Source: Corynebacterium freiburgense
GTDB taxonomy: Bacteria; Actinomycetota; Actinomycetes; Mycobacteriales; Mycobacteriaceae
NCBI RefSeq assembly: GCF_030408815.1
Contig: NZ_CP047355.1
Location: forward strand, 2,884,329 to 2,948,328
Direction of reading: 5' to 3'
Length of the DNA stretch: 64,000 nucleotides
Under the pieces are notes generated by a model. That model was not told where the DNA came from, ran no database searches, and saw nothing but the letters and a program-made list of their open reading frames with translations. Position numbers and translations under genes: made by a program. This document shows, piece by piece, positions 1 through 8,357 of the stretch. The number at the start of each line of letters is the position of its first letter. Position 1 is the first letter of the stretch.

Positions 1-651
1 TGCCATATCAACAACAGTTTCAACTTCCGCACCCTCGGTGCCTTCATAGCCAAGTTGAACAATCCGTGTTCCAGCATCCACTAGTCGGCGAAGTACAGCT
101 TTTTCCGCAACAATTTCCGCATAGTAACGGGCATTTGCGGCGGTTGGCACTACCTGTACAAGTGTGTGCAGGTATGGTGCGCCGCCAATTCGTTCAAGGT
201 CATTGTGGCGATCTAAACGCCCAGCAACAATAACGGCATCGACTTCTTTATTGTCGCTAAAAAGATCAAGGATCGCTTTATAGATGAGCTGGTGGGCAGG
301 CCGGTAAAAGTCTTCTGGAGTCAGTGTCTCGATGATATCCGTAATCGCTGAAGGACTCAGCAACATTGCACCTAAAACACCCTGTTCAGCTTCATTATCG
401 TGTGGAGGCTGCCTGCCAAAATCCCTATTTGGAGGATGCTCAGGGCCGCCTGGTTGAAACGATTGCTGCGTTTTTGGGGGACGTTGCTGGCTCAGGTCAC
501 GGGAAAACGCAGGAGTGGGCAAATCGTAGTCTGATTGCGGGTAGATTCCGCCCTGCTCAAAACCCATAGCCTGTGGAGCAGGGTAATCGTTGTATGATCC
601 CGCAGGATTAAGATAACCATCGTCGAAGCTGGCGTTCATTGAATCACTCAA
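1..651 (-). CDS. dnaB: Replicative DNA helicase DnaB, N-terminal part (cut by window edge)
   Basis: Hexameric helicase that unwinds DNA ahead of the fork and recruits primase. Only the first 217 codons lie in the window; the RecA-like ATPase half is beyond base 1. After a Pro/Gly/Gln-rich disordered tail of about 65 residues the DnaB N-terminal domain begins (RQPPHDNEAEQGVLGAML, then PEDFYRPAHQLIYKAI, then DAVIVAGRL and IGGAPYLHTLVQ). I chose a TTG start at 649-651 because AAGGAG lies 7 bases upstream; an ATG at 637-639 in the same frame has no good ribosome site and is the alternative. It is last in the conserved order rpsF-ssb-rplI-dnaB, but 0.8 kb and a strong terminator separate it from rplI, so it probably has its own promoter in the DnaA-box-bearing spacer. 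Confidence 0.95.
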   Translation of the reverse strand, partial: MSDSMNASFDDGYLNPAGSYNDYPAPQAMGFEQGGIYPQSDYDLPTPAFSRDLSQQRPPKTQQSFQPGGPEHPPNRDFGRQPPHDNEAEQGVLGAMLLSPSAITDIIETLTPEDFYRPAHQLIYKAILDLFSDNKEVDAVIVAGRLDRHNDLERIGGAPYLHTLVQVVPTAANARYYAEIVAEKAVLRRLVDAGTRIVQLGYEGTEGAEVETVVDMA

Positions 652-1164
652 TGACCAGCTCCTTTTCCTCCGGGTCCATTGCCTGGCCGACTTTCACCTG
701 TAGGTCAGCACAAACATACTTCAGCGTTCCAGGATACCCTTTTACCCATCATTTTTTATATTGCGTGGGGTTCTTTTTCGCTTTTCGATCAGTTTTCCGG
801 AATTACAATGTTGTGCTTTGATCATCCTGTCGCAATTACCAAGCTTCATATTCATCCAGTTAATTGGTTGGCGTGCCAAGAACATTCAAATAACGACCCA
901 TGTCCTCGCGGTGATCGCGGGCAGGTTGAGGAAGATGTTCAGGAAGGAAGTAACGACGCCCCAACTCCTTCAGACACACCCCCAACTGTTGGAACCTATG
1001 ACGATGCTGTATTACAGGAAAATACGGCGACTGGCTAGAACGCGCGCAAACATCGCTTTATAAGGCATACAAGGCCGCGACCGAAATGTTTGATGGTGTG
1101 GGCAACTCCAAGGTAAAGGTCGCCCCTTTTACAACACTTTGCTAACAAGTGTGTGGATTTTCGA
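652..1164. other. Spacer upstream of dnaB, possible decayed coding sequence
   Basis: No intact gene is supported. On the plus strand, three frames in turn look protein-like between about 860 and 1145: one ends with GTYDDAVLQENTATG at 1038, and another continues as YGDWLERAQTSLYKAYKAATEMFDGVGNSK (read in two pieces) before a stop at 1143. Switching frames without a start suggests a gene remnant with frameshifts, but no family was recognised. The segment must also hold the dnaB promoter. Confidence 0.3.
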
Positions 1165-1169
1165 CATAG

Positions 1170-1368
1170 TTATCCACAGGCTGCAACCCCTGTGGATAAC
1201 TCGCCTTTAGCCTGTGGATAACTATGTGGAAAAGGTGTGAAAAACGGGCGGATAGCTACCCCCTGAAACCACCCCCTACCTGCGGTTTTCCCATCTTTAT
1301 CATTGTTATCCACAGTCACATGTGAAACATCTGTTGAAAACTCCAGTTCAGAGCCAACTTGTGAATAA
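1170..1368. promoter_or_regulatory. Cluster of DnaA boxes away from oriC
   Basis: Four exact copies of the 9-mer TTATCCACA lie within 150 bases: plus strand at 1170-1178 and 1306-1314, minus strand at 1191-1199 and 1213-1221. A fifth, TTATTCACA on the minus strand at 1360-1368, fits the looser consensus TTWTNCACA, and AAATCCACA at 1152-1160 (minus) is a near match. The density equals that of the origin at 63.6-63.8 kb, over 62 kb away. It lies between the rplI terminator and dnaB. It could titrate DnaA, regulate dnaB, or be an origin-like relic; the sequence alone does not decide. Confidence 0.8.
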
Positions 1369-1380
1369 CTTTTGGGCAAA

Positions 1381-1439
1381 ACAAACGGCCTTACGCCTTT
1401 TTGTGTGAATTCACAAGGGTTAGGCGTAAGGCCGTTTGT
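1381..1439 (-). terminator. Strong hairpin downstream of rplI
   Basis: Perfect 17-bp inverted repeat: ACAAACGGCCTTACGCC at 1381-1397 and its complement at 1423-1439. On the minus strand the right arm is followed by TTTTG, so it can end the rpsF-ssb-rplI transcript. The loop holds a second small palindrome, TGTGAATTCACA (1403-1414). Confidence 0.85.
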
Positions 1440-1485
1440 ATGCTGTTGTCGTTGGGCTATAAATTAGCCGCCGTCACGTGCCTTC

Positions 1486-1938
1486 TTAGGCAGCGACGAC
1501 CTCAAAGTTCACCGTAGCTGCGATATTTTCGTGCAGCTTTACGTTGACCTGATACTTGCCGGTGCTCTTTACATGAGCTTTTGGAAGCTCGATGGAGCGT
1601 TTATCTAAAGCGGGACCGCCAGCTTTCTTTACAGCTACAGCGATGTCGTCAGCTTTTACAGAACCAAAGAGTTTGCCATTTTCAGCGGAGCGAACCGCAA
1701 TGGTTACGCCTTCCAGTGCTTCAAGTTGAGCTTTCACTTCGCGGGCGTGGTCAAGGTCTCGAATAGTACGAGCTTCTTGAGCACGCTTGATGCTTTCAAC
1801 CTGCTTTTCTGCACCACGGGTTGCCGGAATTGCAAGTCCGCGTGGAAGCAGGTAGTTACGTCCGTAGCCGGCCTTGACCTCGACGATGTCGCCGGGGACA
1901 CCGAGATTGTCAACGGCGGCGGTGAGGATCAGCTTCAT
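1486..1938 (-). CDS. rplI: 50S ribosomal protein L9
   Basis: Large-subunit protein that binds 23S rRNA near the base of the L1 stalk and reaches out as a long two-domain dumbbell. The 150-residue length is normal. The N-terminal family signature is clear: [22 protein letters not shown] followed by [17 protein letters not shown], then a charged helix (residues about 40-75) linking to the C-terminal domain. An ATG start with GGCAGGGATC upstream is reasonable. It is the last gene of rpsF-ssb-rplI; rpsR, which sits in this operon in many bacteria, is absent here, an arrangement I know from other corynebacteria. The gene ends before a strong hairpin. Confidence 0.98.
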   Translation of the reverse strand: MKLILTAAVDNLGVPGDIVEVKAGYGRNYLLPRGLAIPATRGAEKQVESIKRAQEARTIRDLDHAREVKAQLEALEGVTIAVRSAENGKLFGSVKADDIAVAVKKAGGPALDKRSIELPKAHVKSTGKYQVNVKLHENIAATVNFEVVAA

Positions 1939-2034
1939 GATCCCTGCCTTTCGTTGTACATTCCGTGGACGTCGTCTTTGACATCAACGGAAAACTAATG
2001 GTTGATCTGGGGGAGGGCGTAGCCTCCCGGCATA

Positions 2035-2658
2035 TTAGAACGGTGGTTCGTCGTCTGCGGGACCGCCGTATCCACCAGCTGCCGGAGCGGAGTTCCAAGG
2101 ATCGTTATCTGGTGTTGGTGTGTTATTTGCACCATAGCCACCTTGTTGGCCGCCAAAACCGCCTTGATGTTGTGCAGGTTGTTGGGGCTGATTCCCTGCA
2201 TTACTGAAGCCGCCGCCAAAACCACCTTGGTTTTGTGCTGGCTGCTGTGCAGGCGCGGAACCTTGAGAACCGTAGCCGCCTTGGTTGCTTCGACTGGCAC
2301 GAGTCACCTGTGCTGTCGCAAAGGTTAGCGAAGGACCAATATCGTCAACTTCAATTTCGAAGTTGCTACGTCGTTCGCCTTCACGCGTTTCATAAGACCG
2401 TTGTCGTAGCCGGCCGGTAACAATGACGCGCATACCTTTGGACAGAGATTCGGCAACGTTTTCGGCCATTTGGCGCCACACATTGCAGGTCAAATACATG
2501 GCTTCGCCGTCTTCCCACTGATTTGTTTGCGGGTTTCGACGCCGCGGGGTAGAGGCGATTCGGAAGTTTGCTACTGCTGCACCTGAAGGGGTGAAGCGAA
2601 GTTCAGGGTCGGCAACGAGATTGCCTACCACCGTGATGTTCGTTTCTCCGAGGGCCAT
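2035..2658 (-). CDS. ssb: Single-stranded DNA-binding protein
   Basis: Tetrameric OB-fold protein that coats single-stranded DNA during replication, repair and recombination. Residues 1-115 form the OB domain ([62 protein letters not shown]). From about residue 125 there is a low-complexity linker with Gly/Gln/Ala repeats (GGFGG, QPAQ, GGYG), and the protein ends in DDEPPF, the acidic tip that docks partner proteins. At 207 residues it is of usual size for actinobacteria. The gene lies between rpsF and rplI, and a hairpin in the rpsF-ssb gap may adjust its dosage. Confidence 0.98.
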   Translation of the reverse strand: MALGETNITVVGNLVADPELRFTPSGAAVANFRIASTPRRRNPQTNQWEDGEAMYLTCNVWRQMAENVAESLSKGMRVIVTGRLRQRSYETREGERRSNFEIEVDDIGPSLTFATAQVTRASRSNQGGYGSQGSAPAQQPAQNQGGFGGGFSNAGNQPQQPAQHQGGFGGQQGGYGANNTPTPDNDPWNSAPAAGGYGGPADDEPPF

Positions 2659-2713
2659 GACCTTGTGCCTTTCTATGCGACTTTCTAGCGAGAGCTGAGT
2701 GGATTCAGTTACT

Positions 2714-2755
2714 ACAACGAAGCAAAAGCGATAATAGTACTGCTTTTGCCGTTGT
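2714..2755 (-). other. Intercistronic hairpin between rpsF and ssb
   Basis: ACAACG plus GCAAAAGC (2714-2729) pair with GCTTTTGC plus CGTTGT (2742-2755), a stem of 14 pairs with a small internal bulge. No T run follows on the minus strand, so this looks like an RNA-processing or mRNA-stability hairpin rather than a terminator. Confidence 0.6.
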
Positions 2756-2763
2756 GTCGCCGA

Positions 2764-3051
2764 TTAGCGGTCGATGCGCAGAACCTTAGTACGAAGCACG
2801 TCGTCACTTAGGTTCAGCAAGCGGTCAAGTTCAAGCACGGTTGCAGATTCGCACTTGAGGTTGATGACGGCATAAATGCCTTCATCTTTCTTGTTGATCA
2901 GGTAGGACAACTTACGCTTGCCCCAGATATCAACCTTTTCCACGGTGCCGTTTTCTTTGCGGACAACCTCGAGGAATTTGTCTAGGGACGGGGCTACGGT
3001 GCGTTCATCCTGACTAGGGTCGAGAATGATCATCAGTTCGTATTGACGCAC
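2764..3051 (-). CDS. rpsF: 30S ribosomal protein S6
   Basis: Small-subunit protein of the platform that pairs with S18. The sequence [25 protein letters not shown] and the later [12 protein letters not shown] and [20 protein letters not shown] regions are typical of S6; 95 residues is the normal size. Start choice: a GTG at 3049-3051 lies 11 bases after the GG of AGGAGGTGAT, a ten-base match to the 16S rRNA tail. An ATG at 3058-3060 overlaps that ribosome site and would add only three residues (MRS); an upstream start at 3096 is improbable. First gene of rpsF-ssb-rplI, behind a structured leader. Confidence 0.96.
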   Translation of the reverse strand: MRQYELMIILDPSQDERTVAPSLDKFLEVVRKENGTVEKVDIWGKRKLSYLINKKDEGIYAVINLKCESATVLELDRLLNLSDDVLRTKVLRIDR

Positions 3052-3091
3052 GGACCTCATCACCTCCTGTGGTCTAGTGTTTCTCAATTCG

Positions 3092-3140
3092 GCCACGCCT
3101 GATTGGCGTGGCAGGAGGGTCGTTGCGTCAGCAACCTCTC
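3092..3140 (-). promoter_or_regulatory. Structured leader of the rpsF mRNA
   Basis: Two hairpins lie just upstream of rpsF: GCCACGCC (3092-3099) with GGCGTGGC (3105-3112), a perfect 8-bp stem with a 5-base loop, and CGTTGC/GCAAC (3121-3135) extended by GAG/CTC at 3115-3117 and 3138-3140. Position and form recall S6:S18 autoregulatory leaders known upstream of rpsF, but I could not confirm the conserved loop bases. Confidence 0.45.
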
Positions 3141-3216
3141 AAAGGTACCCCACAAATGCCTAGGAAAAAAATAGTATTACCTGAATCACATTTCCCTAGA
3201 GGACTGCGCATTTAGG

Positions 3217-3411
3217 TTATGAAACAAAGAGTGTCGCCCAGAATACAGCGATTGTGACCGGAATAACCGTAATAAAAATGATGGCACTAATAAACAGGCC
3301 CCAAATCTGCACTGGTCGTTTCTTGTACATAAAACTCGCGAACGAACCACCAAAGCATAAAAATCCTAGAAACACACTCGCTATGGTGACGATCATGGCT
3401 GTATTCGTCAT
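3217..3411 (-). CDS. Small two-helix membrane protein
   Basis: A 64-residue protein with two hydrophobic helices (about residues 5-27 and 36-60) separated by the basic turn YKKRPVQ. No family is recognised and no catalytic motif is seen. Its start codon overlaps the stop of the upstream glycosyltransferase gene in the form ATGA, so the two are probably translationally coupled and the small protein may act in the same envelope process, for instance as a partner of the GT87 protein. This is inference from position only. Confidence 0.75.
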   Translation of the reverse strand: MTNTAMIVTIASVFLGFLCFGGSFASFMYKKRPVQIWGLFISAIIFITVIPVTIAVFWATLFVS

Positions 3412-4868
3412 GACGATCTGCTCCTTGTGGCAAAGGGACCAGCTGTAGGATCCGTATTGTTATGTGCTTGTGCAACATAATCAACACTACGGTTCCACAG
3501 CTGCCGAATCACAATAATGGTGAGCGTAAGTAGTAGTGCGCCGCGGATGACAATCACGGCGTCGAGAAGCTCATGGTTAATGCCCTTGTCGTCAACGCCG
3601 AGCATATGCCACATTAAAAACGGCCACACAGCGGCTTCGGCGAGCATCCAACAGAGCACTAACTTCCAGCGCGGAACCGCAAGCACTACAAATGGCACGA
3701 GCCATAATGAGTATTGGGGGCTCCACACTTTATTGGTCATTAAAAATGCCACCAGAATCAATAAAATCAGTTCGGCTACACGTGGCTCCTTCGGACTTTT
3801 CAGCCCCACAAACAACACTAATACGCAGCAGAATACAAATGCCGCAAGGCTCACAGCATTAAGAATCGCGGATTCACCTGGTGCATCAAACCCCTGCCAA
3901 CCAGTAATTCGTGAAATTACCGCGTAAATCGTTGTACCTTCCCATCCGCGACGTTGGTTAAGCCGATAAAACTCTGCCCAGCCAGCTGGAGCCAAGATAA
4001 TAAGCGGCACATTAACCACCAGCCAGGAAATAGCCGTAGTGGCAAGCATCTTCAGCCACGGTAGAAGCGCTTTATTGCGCAGCGCGAGCGCAAAATACGC
4101 ACCTAAGAGGAATATTGGCCACATTTTAAATGCACAACCTAGGCCAATCCAGATTCCTGCCTGCCAGACTTTTCCACGTTGAACTGCCAACATTGCAGCG
4201 AGTGCTAGAGCGATTGATGGAGTATCAAAATTTGTAAATGCGTGGACTGATACTAGGGGAGAGACCGCCATGAGCACTGTGTCCCAAGGGCGATTTCCTG
4301 CGAGTTTCCGCACCATAACGATGGAGAGTATCCAAAACGTTGTCAACCCCAGTGCAGTAATAAAAAAGTAGAGGCTTGCTTCAGGTAGCAGGTGCCCGGG
4401 GAACGCGGCATCGAAAATGGGGTAGATAGCGCGGGTTATTGAAGCATTAATCCATTGGAAAAGCCCTGCAAGAACAGGGTATTCCATAAAGCGCACGACG
4501 CCATCTTCAACCCATGAATAAAAATACGGTACACCGCCTTGGTCTAACCCCTCTGCACCATAAAGGGGAATAATGTCGGTGTAGCACGCAGAAAGATATT
4601 GTCGACGCCCCGACCAGTCTAACTGCACACCCCACTCAACGCGCTGCCCTATTGTGCAATTAGCTTTAGTAAAAAACCCAGTTCCCAGGAACAATAAGCC
4701 CGCAAGAATAAGCGTGCGCTGCGGCGTCAAAAACTTTGCACGACCAATTGCTGAATAGCGCCCCATAGGGCCACCCAGAAATTCCGTAAACCCTTGGGCC
4801 GCTGGCTCAGTTCGTGCTGGCTGAACGCGCTGTTCGTCGCGATCAAGTATGGAGGCGGGGGGTTTCAT
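3408..4868 (-). CDS. GT87 (DUF2029) polyprenol-phosphate mannosyltransferase-like membrane protein
   Basis: Integral membrane glycosyltransferase of the GT-C fold, 486 residues from the chosen ATG (GGAG five bases upstream; an in-frame start at 4934 lacks support). About ten hydrophobic segments are visible. The first extracytoplasmic loop (GRRQYLSACYTDIIPLYGAEGLDQGGVPYF, read in two pieces) and the region AFTNFDTPSIALALAAM fit DUF2029 proteins, which in mycolic-acid bacteria use polyprenyl-phosphate mannose to build lipoglycans. The neighbourhood ponA-GT87-(small protein)-rpsF-ssb matches the mycobacterial Rv0050-Rv0054 order, where Rv0051 occupies this place. Exact donor and acceptor cannot be read from the sequence. 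Confidence 0.85.
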   Translation of the reverse strand: MKPPASILDRDEQRVQPARTEPAAQGFTEFLGGPMGRYSAIGRAKFLTPQRTLILAGLLFLGTGFFTKANCTIGQRVEWGVQLDWSGRRQYLSACYTDIIPLYGAEGLDQGGVPYFYSWVEDGVVRFMEYPVLAGLFQWINASITRAIYPIFDAAFPGHLLPEASLYFFITALGLTTFWILSIVMVRKLAGNRPWDTVLMAVSPLVSVHAFTNFDTPSIALALAAMLAVQRGKVWQAGIWIGLGCAFKMWPIFLLGAYFALALRNKALLPWLKMLATTAISWLVVNVPLIILAPAGWAEFYRLNQRRGWEGTTIYAVISRITGWQGFDAPGESAILNAVSLAAFVFCCVLVLFVGLKSPKEPRVAELILLILVAFLMTNKVWSPQYSLWLVPFVVLAVPRWKLVLCWMLAEAAVWPFLMWHMLGVDDKGINHELLDAVIVIRGALLLTLTIIVIRQLWNRSVDYVAQAHNNTDPTAGPFATRSRSS

Positions 4869-4997
4869 ACAAACTCCGATTGCTGACTTTTGATTGAAAA
4901 AGCCAGGTGCTGTGGAGTGGAACAAACACAACACCTGGCGGAATATCGATAGACCTAGAGTCGTGAACGAGCGTGCTACAGTCGCACTCTCACAGCG

Positions 4998-7142
4998 CTA
5001 ACGCTGTCCACCAAATATATTGGGCACCCGAATTCCAGGCGCTATTTCCACTGGCTCTGGAGCAGCTGGCGGCATTTCTGGCAACGGCGGAAGCTCTTGC
5101 TCGGGAACTAGTAGTTCACCTTCAGGCACAACTGTTGTAGGTACAACATCAGCACTAGTTGCCGGTGCCGTTTGCGTAGGAACTACTACCTGAGGGTTCG
5201 GGCTGTAGCCAAGGTCTCCCGATGGTGCTCCGAATGTTTCAAACGGCTCACCAGAAAGCGCAGTATCCATAGTGGCTTTCCAGATTTGTGCTGGCAACCC
5301 AGAACCATAAATTGACCCTCCCCAAGCATTGGTCAGCGGGGAATTATCTTCGGTTCCAACCCACACGGCCGTCGCTAATTGCGGAGTAGCACCAATCATC
5401 CAAGCATCTTTATTTTGGCCTGTGTCACCTAATTGGGTAGTACCAGTTTTTGCAGCCGATTGACGCCCGCCAGCAAGCGTATTTCCATTGGAATACGCCG
5501 CAATAGGCAACATTGCTGCCATAACATTATTGGCTACTGCAGCAGAGACGCGCCGCTCGCCTTCATCATCCTTGTGTTCGTATAACACCTCGCCACCCGC
5601 AGTCTCAACTTTCTGCACAAAGTGCTCTTTATGCCAAACACCTTCATTTGCAAGTGTTGACAATGCAATCGCTACATCGACTGGACGTGACTGGTACTGA
5701 CCCAAAATAATGCCCTCATACGGGGATTCTCCATCTTCTGAAAGAGTTTTTGGGATTCCTGGCAAAGACTTCGCCATTCCCAACGCATGTGCCATGTCTG
5801 CAACATCTTGAGGGCCATTTTCCAAATCCTGTTGGAAACGAATAAAACTCGTATTGTGACTACGCTTCAGTGCTTCCTGAATCGCGCATGTTCCACAACC
5901 AACACCCTCAACATTCGTCACGGTCACGTTACCAGTTTGGACTGGAGCAGAACTGTAGAGTTTGGAAAGTGGAATGCCTTGCTGGAGTCCAGCCGCCAAA
6001 CCAAAAACTTTAAAGGTGGAGCCTGTCTGAAGCGCCGCGTTAGCAAAATCCCAACCGGTTGCTTCTTCACCGCCATAATATGCTTTTACAGCCCCGGTAT
6101 TTGGATCAATCGCTACCACAGCAGAACGCAATTTATCTGGTTGATTTTGCAAAATATTATGTACGGCGTCGACCGCGCCTTCTTGGGCCGTGGGATCGAT
6201 CGTGGTAACCACGCGCAAACCACGTGTTTGCACATCATTTTCGGAAATACCTAATGCTGCTAGTTCGGCGATTACTTGGTTTTTAATAAGACCATTGCTT
6301 CCCGCCGCTTCGGTATACGCGCTATTTTGAGCTGGATCGACTACCTCCGGAAACACCTGCTGATCGCGCTCTTGTTTAGAGATCGCACCAGTTTCCACCA
6401 TGCCATCGAGCACATAATTCCATCGGGTTTCTGCTTCTCCGCGATTTGTCCAAGGATCCAATTGACTTGGACGTTGAATAGCACCTGCAAGGAACGCAGC
6501 TTCAGATGGCGTAATTTCAGCAAGAGGCTTTCCATAATATGCCTGTGCAGCGGCTGAAACACCATATGAATTGCGCCCAAAGTAAATGGTATTTAAGTAC
6601 GCAGCTAAAACTTCGTCTTTCGACCATTCATTGGCCATCTTTGACGAGTACACAAGTTCTTTAAACTTACGAGTCATTGTGCGGTCATTACCTACAACCG
6701 CATTTTTTACATACTGCTGTGTAATAGTTGAACCACCACCAGCAGTACTATCACCAGTAATCTGACCTAACACTGCTCGGCCAAAACCAGAAATTGAGAA
6801 ACCTGCATTGCTATAGAATTCACGGTCCTCTGCCGCAAGTACAGCGTCTCGCAAATGTTTTGGAATCTCGTCAAATTTCACTTGCTGACGGTTGCCCTCA
6901 GGAGGGACTACTCGCGCTAACTCAGTAGACCCATCAGCCGCATAGATATACGAAATCTGCTTGTTTACTAGCTCATCCGGTTTCGGAACCGTAGCGGTCA
7001 AATACGCAACCATAAAGGCAACGATAGGACCGACGATCGCTAATAATGTAACTACTAAAAACGAGCCACCAATAATCCGTCCAGCTTTGGATTTTTTGGC
7101 TTTAGTCCTCGTCCTTTTCCTTTGTTCTTTTTGCTCATTCAC
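4998..7142 (-). CDS. ponA: Bifunctional class A penicillin-binding protein
   Basis: Peptidoglycan synthase that polymerises glycan strands and crosslinks stem peptides outside the membrane. A basic cytoplasmic tail (residues 1-25) precedes one transmembrane helix (25-50). The transglycosylase domain has the catalytic glutamate in AAEDREFYSNAG (E105) and the GGGSTITQQYVKN motif (135-147). The transpeptidase domain shows STFK (catalytic S375), SHN (428-430) and KTGT (565-568). A Pro/Val-rich tail of about 60 residues ends the protein. At 714 residues it is a full-length PonA1 type. GTG start; the gene precedes the GT87 gene on the same strand with a 130-base gap. Confidence 0.96.
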   Translation of the reverse strand: MNEQKEQRKRTRTKAKKSKAGRIIGGSFLVVTLLAIVGPIVAFMVAYLTATVPKPDELVNKQISYIYAADGSTELARVVPPEGNRQQVKFDEIPKHLRDAVLAAEDREFYSNAGFSISGFGRAVLGQITGDSTAGGGSTITQQYVKNAVVGNDRTMTRKFKELVYSSKMANEWSKDEVLAAYLNTIYFGRNSYGVSAAAQAYYGKPLAEITPSEAAFLAGAIQRPSQLDPWTNRGEAETRWNYVLDGMVETGAISKQERDQQVFPEVVDPAQNSAYTEAAGSNGLIKNQVIAELAALGISENDVQTRGLRVVTTIDPTAQEGAVDAVHNILQNQPDKLRSAVVAIDPNTGAVKAYYGGEEATGWDFANAALQTGSTFKVFGLAAGLQQGIPLSKLYSSAPVQTGNVTVTNVEGVGCGTCAIQEALKRSHNTSFIRFQQDLENGPQDVADMAHALGMAKSLPGIPKTLSEDGESPYEGIILGQYQSRPVDVAIALSTLANEGVWHKEHFVQKVETAGGEVLYEHKDDEGERRVSAAVANNVMAAMLPIAAYSNGNTLAGGRQSAAKTGTTQLGDTGQNKDAWMIGATPQLATAVWVGTEDNSPLTNAWGGSIYGSGLPAQIWKATMDTALSGEPFETFGAPSGDLGYSPNPQVVVPTQTAPATSADVVPTTVVPEGELLVPEQELPPLPEMPPAAPEPVEIAPGIRVPNIFGGQR

Positions 7143-7206
7143 CTAGGGTTCCACTCCATTTTGATATTCGCCTCCCACCCAATACTAAGGGTGATAATGG
7201 CTGTTT

Positions 7207-7569
7207 TTACGCCACTGTTGCGGTGTTTGCCATTAGAAGGTGATTCCATCTACATGCAGGGCATACTTCCACTGTATGTACGGTGACATTATGCCCAGAT
7301 TCTGCAAACGCTGCGATTTCCTCTTCATTACGAGCAGTATTTGAAGCTCTCCCTAATGTGTCGCCAAAAATCCACAACACTGTGCGGAGTTCTTCACTTT
7401 CACATATTGGGCAGCTTCGTCCAGCAGGACGACCATGAAAGCGGGCTGCTGTAACTAAAAGGAAACTAGCATCGCATACAGCATCCTTCGCTACCGCACC
7501 AGAACGCCATTGTTCCAGAAGGCGATGACGCGCCCACCGGTGACTGACTTCGTTACGATATACGACCAC
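7207..7569 (-). CDS. DUF5318 family protein
   Basis: A 120-residue protein with two Cys pairs, CPIC (about residue 54) and CPAC (about 103), which probably bind zinc. It is conserved next to ponA in mycolic-acid bacteria (the Rv0049 position); the function is unknown. The N-terminus (YRNEVSHRWARHRLLEQWRSG) and RFHGRPAGRSCPICES are characteristic. The GTG start has no Shine-Dalgarno sequence, but TAGACT ends 6 bases before it, suggesting a leaderless mRNA. It is separated from ponA by 64 bases. Confidence 0.88.
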   Translation of the reverse strand: MVVYRNEVSHRWARHRLLEQWRSGAVAKDAVCDASFLLVTAARFHGRPAGRSCPICESEELRTVLWIFGDTLGRASNTARNEEEIAAFAESGHNVTVHTVEVCPACRWNHLLMANTATVA

Positions 7570-7647
7570 CCAGCTAGTCTAACGCCCAATGCAAGTATTA
7601 CTACTGATTTTTTTGGTTTCTCCACACCCCTTTGTGCCACAACGGTA

Positions 7648-7751
7648 CGGTTGTTTATATAGCAACCGAGAACATAGTGGAACGTTTATGCGACACGTTC
7701 GCTATTTTATTTGGGCGTTTATACCGCCAACTCAAAGTTTTTTTGGTTGAG
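7648..7751 (+). promoter_or_regulatory. Array of operator-like inverted repeats upstream of malR
   Basis: Four inverted repeats follow one another: CGGTTG-N9-CAACCG (7648-7668), GAACGT-N9-ACGTTC (7680-7700), TTGG-G-CG with CGCCAA (7711-7730) and CTCAA-N11-TTGAG (7731-7751). The first three share GTTTAT at 7653, 7684 and 7717, intervals of 31 and 33 bases, close to three DNA turns. MarR-family regulators commonly repress their own promoter through such sites, so MalR autoregulation is the likely reading. Confidence 0.5.
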
Positions 7752-7858
7752 CAAATTTGCCGCTTTGTAGCCAAGACCTCGACTTTTTTCAAAGGTATTC
7801 AAGAATTATACGTTGAGGTATTCCTAATTGTTGCGCGCTAAGGAGTACTATATAAGCC

Positions 7859-8332
7859 ATGTCGAATACTTCACCTGAGGAAATTGCCGCTCTTATCCGC
7901 CCGTCACTTACTCAGTTGTATGTGACTTACTTCCGTCGCGCTAGCCAATCGGACCTCACAGGCCCACAGCTCACAATCATGTCGCGCCTGGCCGAAAACG
8001 GCCCATCACGCATCAACGAGGTAGCACGCCGAGAAGGTATTCGAATGCCCACCGCCTCAAACGCGCTACACCAGCTCGAGCAGCGGGGGATGATCGAACG
8101 ATTGCGTGATACAGCGGATCGCCGCGGAGTGCGAGTCAGACTTACCGCTCTAGGACGCACCGAACTAGAACGCGTCGGCTCCGAACGTACACGCTATTTA
8201 GCGGAGATGCTTAGCACTTTGGAACCTGATGAACTTGAGGCTGTAAAAAACATCGCTCCGCTTATTAAGCAATTAGCACTCAATTATGCTGCTGCCTCCT
8301 CCGAGGATGAAGAAGAGGATTCAATGGAATAG
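7859..8332 (+). CDS. malR: MarR-family transcriptional regulator, MalR-like
   Basis: Dimeric winged-helix repressor of 157 residues. The wHTH runs from about residue 35 to 105: GPQLTIMSRLAENGPSRINEVARR, recognition helix RMPTASNALHQLEQRG, wing RLRDTADRRGVRVRLTALG. An acidic tail (SSEDEEEDS) ends it. In C. glutamicum MalR is encoded directly upstream of a universal stress gene and has been linked to stress-responsive envelope remodelling; here the same pair stands 25 bases apart and near ponA, which supports orthology. GGAG lies 13 bases before the ATG. Regulation: see the inverted-repeat array upstream. Assignment to MalR rests on family and gene order. Confidence 0.85.
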   Translation: MSNTSPEEIAALIRPSLTQLYVTYFRRASQSDLTGPQLTIMSRLAENGPSRINEVARREGIRMPTASNALHQLEQRGMIERLRDTADRRGVRVRLTALGRTELERVGSERTRYLAEMLSTLEPDELEAVKNIAPLIKQLALNYAAASSEDEEEDSME

Positions 8333-8357
8333 CTTCGCAGTATAGGTTCGAATATAT

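Noticed and set aside
1170..1379. 69-codon minus-strand frame across the DnaA boxes
   Set aside because: Its sequence is dictated by the repeated DnaA boxes; no ribosome site.
7632..7841. 69-codon plus-strand frame upstream of malR
   Set aside because: No ribosome site or family; it overlaps the operator-like inverted repeats and contains no protein-like pattern.
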